Source of the DNA: Kribbella jiaozuonensis
GTDB lineage: Bacteria; Actinomycetota; Actinomycetes; Propionibacteriales; Kribbellaceae
Length of the DNA: 64,000 nt
NCBI RefSeq assembly: GCF_005233875.1
Contig: NZ_SZPZ01000004.1
Span: forward strand, 682,001-746,000
Direction: 5' to 3'
Notes under the pieces: model-generated
Told to the model about the DNA's origin: nothing
Seen by the model: the letters and a program-made list of their open reading frames with translations, nothing else
The model's database searches: none
Made by a program: the position numbers and the translations under genes
Part shown: positions 61,766-64,000 of the stretch, piece after piece
How positions within the stretch are numbered: position 1 is the first letter of the stretch
How the letters are laid out: each line of letters opens with the position of its first letter

Positions 61766-63050
61766 CCACCCGCAGTACGACGTACTCCGTCGTCCCGCCC
61801 TCCCGCACTACCGCGCCATCCGCCCGGCCCTCATCGCCCGCTGCACCTCCCCTGCAGATGTAGCCGAGGCCCTCGCCTACGCCCGCACCCACGCCCTCCC
61901 CTTCGCCCTCCGAGGCGGAGGCCACTGCTTCGCAGGCCACTCCTCAACCACCGGCCTACTGCTGGAGCTGTCGGGAATGAACGCGATCACCCCAGGCCCG
62001 ACCCGTAGCCGCCCCGGGGACAGCCGAGCCGAGGCGCGCACGCCCGGGGACCTTCCGCGCGAGGACCTTCCGCGCGGGGACAGGCGGGTGACGCCTGCGG
62101 CGCCTCAGCTGGCGGCGATCGGGGCTGGGGCTCGGTTGGCGGATGTGTATCGCGGGCTGCACGAGCACGGGCTGACGATTCCGGCGGGATGTGGGCCGAC
62201 GGTCGGGATCGCTGGGTTGACGCTTGGCGGCGGACTTGGCCTGCTGGGGCGGCGGTACGGGTTGACCTGCGATCGGCTCGTCGGGGCGACGGTTGTGCTC
62301 GCGGATGGTCGGGTTGTGGAGTGTGCTCAGGGGCGTGAGCCGGATCTGTTCTGGGCACTCCGTGGTGCCGGAGGTGGTCAGTTCGGCGTAGTCACGTCGC
62401 TCGAGTTCGCCGCCGTACCGTCCCCGACCGCCACCCGCTTCACCATCACCTGGCCCCGCACCCACGCCGCCGACGTGATCGCCGCATGGCAGACCTGGGC
62501 CCCCGACGCCCCGGACACCATCACCGCCAGCCTCGCCGTGACCGCCGACGAGGTGCGCGTCTTCGGCGCAACCCTCGCACCCTTCGACTCCGGTCTCCTC
62601 ACCGGCGAGGTCGAACTCCGCAACGGCCTCAGCTGGCCCGACCTCAAACGCAGCTTCTCCGACGAAGACACCCCGGGCGACAGCGTCATCCACAGCAAGT
62701 CCGAGTTCTTCAGCTCCCCGCTCCCCCGCGACACCATCGCCCAACTACTAGCCGCCGGCTGTGAGCTGAGCTTCACCCCGATGGGCGGCGCCTACAACCG
62801 CGTCCCCGCCGACGCCATCGCCTTCGCCCACCGCGGCGAACGTTTCCTCCTCGAACACACGGGCACCGACCAAACCGCAGTACGACGCTCCTGGTCCATC
62901 GCCCACCAGCACGCCTCCGGCCGCCTCTACCCCAACTTCCCCGACCCCGACCTCACCGACCCGACCGCGTACCACGGGCCCAACTACGAGCGCCTGCTCG
63001 CCATCAAGCAGGCATACGATCCAGACCACATCTTCGGAGGCATCAGATGA
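61746..63050 (+). CDS. FAD-binding (PCMH/BBE) oxidoreductase with a repetitive insertion
   Basis: The 434-residue flavoprotein of the berberine-bridge type has the PCMH domain RGGGHCFAGHSSTTGLLLELSGMN. The His in RGGGHC is the usual 8-alpha-FAD attachment point, and the Cys two residues on could also bind. GCGPTVGIAGLTLGGGLGLLGRRYGLTCD and C-terminal YDPDHIFGGI complete the domain. Between LSGMN and IGAGARLADV lies an extra stretch of about 35 residues rich in Arg, Pro and Asp (62000-62100, including DLPRE/DLPRG repeats). Relatives need only a short turn here. It overlaps the araC-type gene by 20 bp and the DHFR-like gene by 4 bp. The substrate is unknown. Confidence 0.9.
   Translation: MELIAPDHPQYDVLRRPALPHYRAIRPALIARCTSPADVAEALAYARTHALPFALRGGGHCFAGHSSTTGLLLELSGMNAITPGPTRSRPGDSRAEARTPGDLPREDLPRGDRRVTPAAPQLAAIGAGARLADVYRGLHEHGLTIPAGCGPTVGIAGLTLGGGLGLLGRRYGLTCDRLVGATVVLADGRVVECAQGREPDLFWALRGAGGGQFGVVTSLEFAAVPSPTATRFTITWPRTHAADVIAAWQTWAPDAPDTITASLAVTADEVRVFGATLAPFDSGLLTGEVELRNGLSWPDLKRSFSDEDTPGDSVIHSKSEFFSSPLPRDTIAQLLAAGCELSFTPMGGAYNRVPADAIAFAHRGERFLLEHTGTDQTAVRRSWSIAHQHASGRLYPNFPDPDLTDPTAYHGPNYERLLAIKQAYDPDHIFGGIR
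62048..62076 (+). repeat. Tandem 14/15-bp repeat inside the FAD oxidoreductase gene
   Basis: GGACCTTCCGCGCG occurs at 62048-62061 and 62063-62076, a period of 15 bp that keeps the reading frame. It forms the core of the insertion in the encoded protein. A CAGGCG-N5-CGCCTG hairpin follows directly at 62081-62097. Confidence 0.8.
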
Positions 63051-63607
63051 TCGTGCTCTACATGACCATGTCCGTCGACGGGTACGTCGTCGGCCCGGAC
63101 GACAGCATGGAAGAGCCGATGGGCCGCGGTGGATTCCGTCTCTTCAACTGGCTCGACGACCGCAACTCCGACGGACCGAGCGGCCAGGTGTACGGCGAAG
63201 CCCAGGCAACCGGCGCCGTCATCGCCGGCCGCCGCACCTTCGAACACGCGGGCCGCTGGGGCGGCGACCACCACGACGGCGTGCCGATCTTCATCCTCAC
63301 CCACCACGTCGACGAGAACGACGTACCACCCGGCAGCGCCCGCTTCGTCACCGACGTCGGCGAGTGCGCCGCCCAAGCCCGCGCCGCCGCCGGCGACCGC
63401 AACGTCCTGGTCCACGGAGCCGGCGCCGCCCAGTCCCTCCTCGCCGCCGGCGAACTGGACGAACTGGAACTCCACGTCGTCCCCGTCCTCCTGGGCCAAG
63501 GCCGCCGCCTCTTCGACAACCTCCCCGCCAACCTCGTCGAACTAGAACAGGTCCGCCAACTCCCCACCCGCGACGTAACCCACCTCCACTACAAGGTCCT
63601 GAAGTAG
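63047..63607 (+). CDS. Dihydrofolate-reductase-like (RibD C-terminal domain) protein
   Basis: The 186-residue protein of the RibD_C/DHFR-like family begins IVLYMTMSVDGYVVGPDDSM. It has the NADPH segment GAVIAGRRTFEHA and the C-terminal VHGAGAAQSLLAAGELDELELHVVPVLLGQGRRLFD. These enzymes use NADPH to reduce various carbonyls or are uncharacterised stress proteins. The start overlaps the FAD oxidoreductase stop (ATGA), so the two are translationally coupled and may act in sequence. It is C-rich at synonymous sites. Confidence 0.9.
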   Translation: MIVLYMTMSVDGYVVGPDDSMEEPMGRGGFRLFNWLDDRNSDGPSGQVYGEAQATGAVIAGRRTFEHAGRWGGDHHDGVPIFILTHHVDENDVPPGSARFVTDVGECAAQARAAAGDRNVLVHGAGAAQSLLAAGELDELELHVVPVLLGQGRRLFDNLPANLVELEQVRQLPTRDVTHLHYKVLK

Positions 63608-64000
63608 ATGACACTCTCGAAGAAGTCAGCCATCGAAGCCCACTGGCGTGCATCCGAGAGCGGCGACATCGACGCAGAACACGCGATCTACGCGGACGAC
63701 GCCGTACTCGAGTACCCCCAATCCGGCGAACGCTTCCGCGGCCGCTCCACCATCGCAGCCCAACGCAACACCCACCCCGCCGACCGCCACTTCACCGTCC
63801 GCCGCATCCTCGGCACCGCCGACCTCTGGATCACCGAGTGCACCATCACCTACGACGGCGCACCAACCCACTCCGTCTCCATCATGGAATTCACCAACAA
63901 CAAGGTCACCCACGAAACCCAGTACTTCGCCGACCCCTTCCCAGCCCCCGAGTACCGGGCTTCACTCACCGATCAGAGCCAGGGTGGGAGTGGGGCGGCG
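63608..64000 (+). CDS. NTF2/SnoaL-like protein (partial, runs off the window)
   Basis: The 131 codons from the ATG at 63608 have no stop before position 64000. The sequence MTLSKKSAIEAHWRASESGD, AIYADDAVLEYPQSGERFRGRSTIAAQR and TYDGAPTHSVSIMEFTNNKVTHETQYF is a typical cone-shaped NTF2-like/SnoaL fold. It starts right after the DHFR-like stop, so it belongs to the same transcript. SnoaL-like proteins are cyclases, isomerases or binding proteins. No catalytic residue can be assigned. Confidence 0.82.
   Translation, partial: MTLSKKSAIEAHWRASESGDIDAEHAIYADDAVLEYPQSGERFRGRSTIAAQRNTHPADRHFTVRRILGTADLWITECTITYDGAPTHSVSIMEFTNNKVTHETQYFADPFPAPEYRASLTDQSQGGSGAA

Overview
The window is high-GC DNA with dense, often overlapping genes, many GTG starts and several actinobacterial signatures: an actinobacterial-type SOS box, a DUF5997 gene, a second IF-1, DnaE2, and abundant TetR/MarR/IclR regulators. 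The gene set and base composition suggest a soil actinobacterium of the Kribbella/Nocardioidales type. That genus-level guess is recall, not a computed placement. No tRNA, rRNA, CRISPR array, insertion sequence or prophage was seen, and no gap between genes exceeds about 240 bp.

Layout. 1-3.4 kb: 5' part of ftsH, a nucleoside hydrolase and a degenerate ClpP-like protein. 3.3-10.4 kb: a catabolic divergon, with an extradiol dioxygenase (LigA/LigB), a citryl-CoA-lyase-like protein, a CoA-transferase and an MDR reductase on the minus strand. An amidohydrolase, an IclR regulator and a VOC protein face away on the plus strand. Matching inverted repeats sit in front of both arms. 10.4-15.5 kb: a soluble cassette of a TPR-CHAT caspase-like protease, an ECF-type sigma factor and a small unknown protein, divergent from a signal-less subtilisin-like protease. 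This is the best candidate here for an incompletely described system. 15.7-26.1 kb: lipoprotein, PhoX-like phosphatase, and several small regulator/enzyme or regulator/transporter pairs with recognisable operators.

26.3-31.4 kb: DnaE2 with an SOS box. The SOS promoter, ribosome binding site and start codon of dnaE2 recur as a 48-bp direct repeat 1.2 kb away, enclosing an acetyltransferase and a second IF-1. A small SOS-associated gene follows. 31.4-38.0 kb: a polyamine/guanidine catabolic run of ureohydrolase, APC permease, UspA, PLP decarboxylase and copper amine oxidase. 38.0-45.7 kb: a class A PBP and a giant 1838-residue single-chain acetyl-CoA carboxylase with eukaryote-like domain order. 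45.9-51.7 kb: FAD oxidoreductase, epimerase, aminotransferase, AlaX-type editing protein, the DUF5997/LysR-effector-domain pair and a VOC dioxygenase-like protein.

51.7-56.5 kb: a Gluconate_2-dh3/GMC fusion dehydrogenase and an aldo-keto reductase, divergent, with a TetR gene whose own promoter carries the same 16-bp site. 56.5-58.9 kb: another TetR gene, then an MFS exporter overlapping a chloramphenicol-phosphotransferase homologue. 59-64 kb: a KUP potassium transporter followed by a tightly packed run of AraC regulator, FAD oxidoreductase with an odd repetitive insertion, RibD/DHFR-like reductase and an NTF2-like protein cut by the window end.
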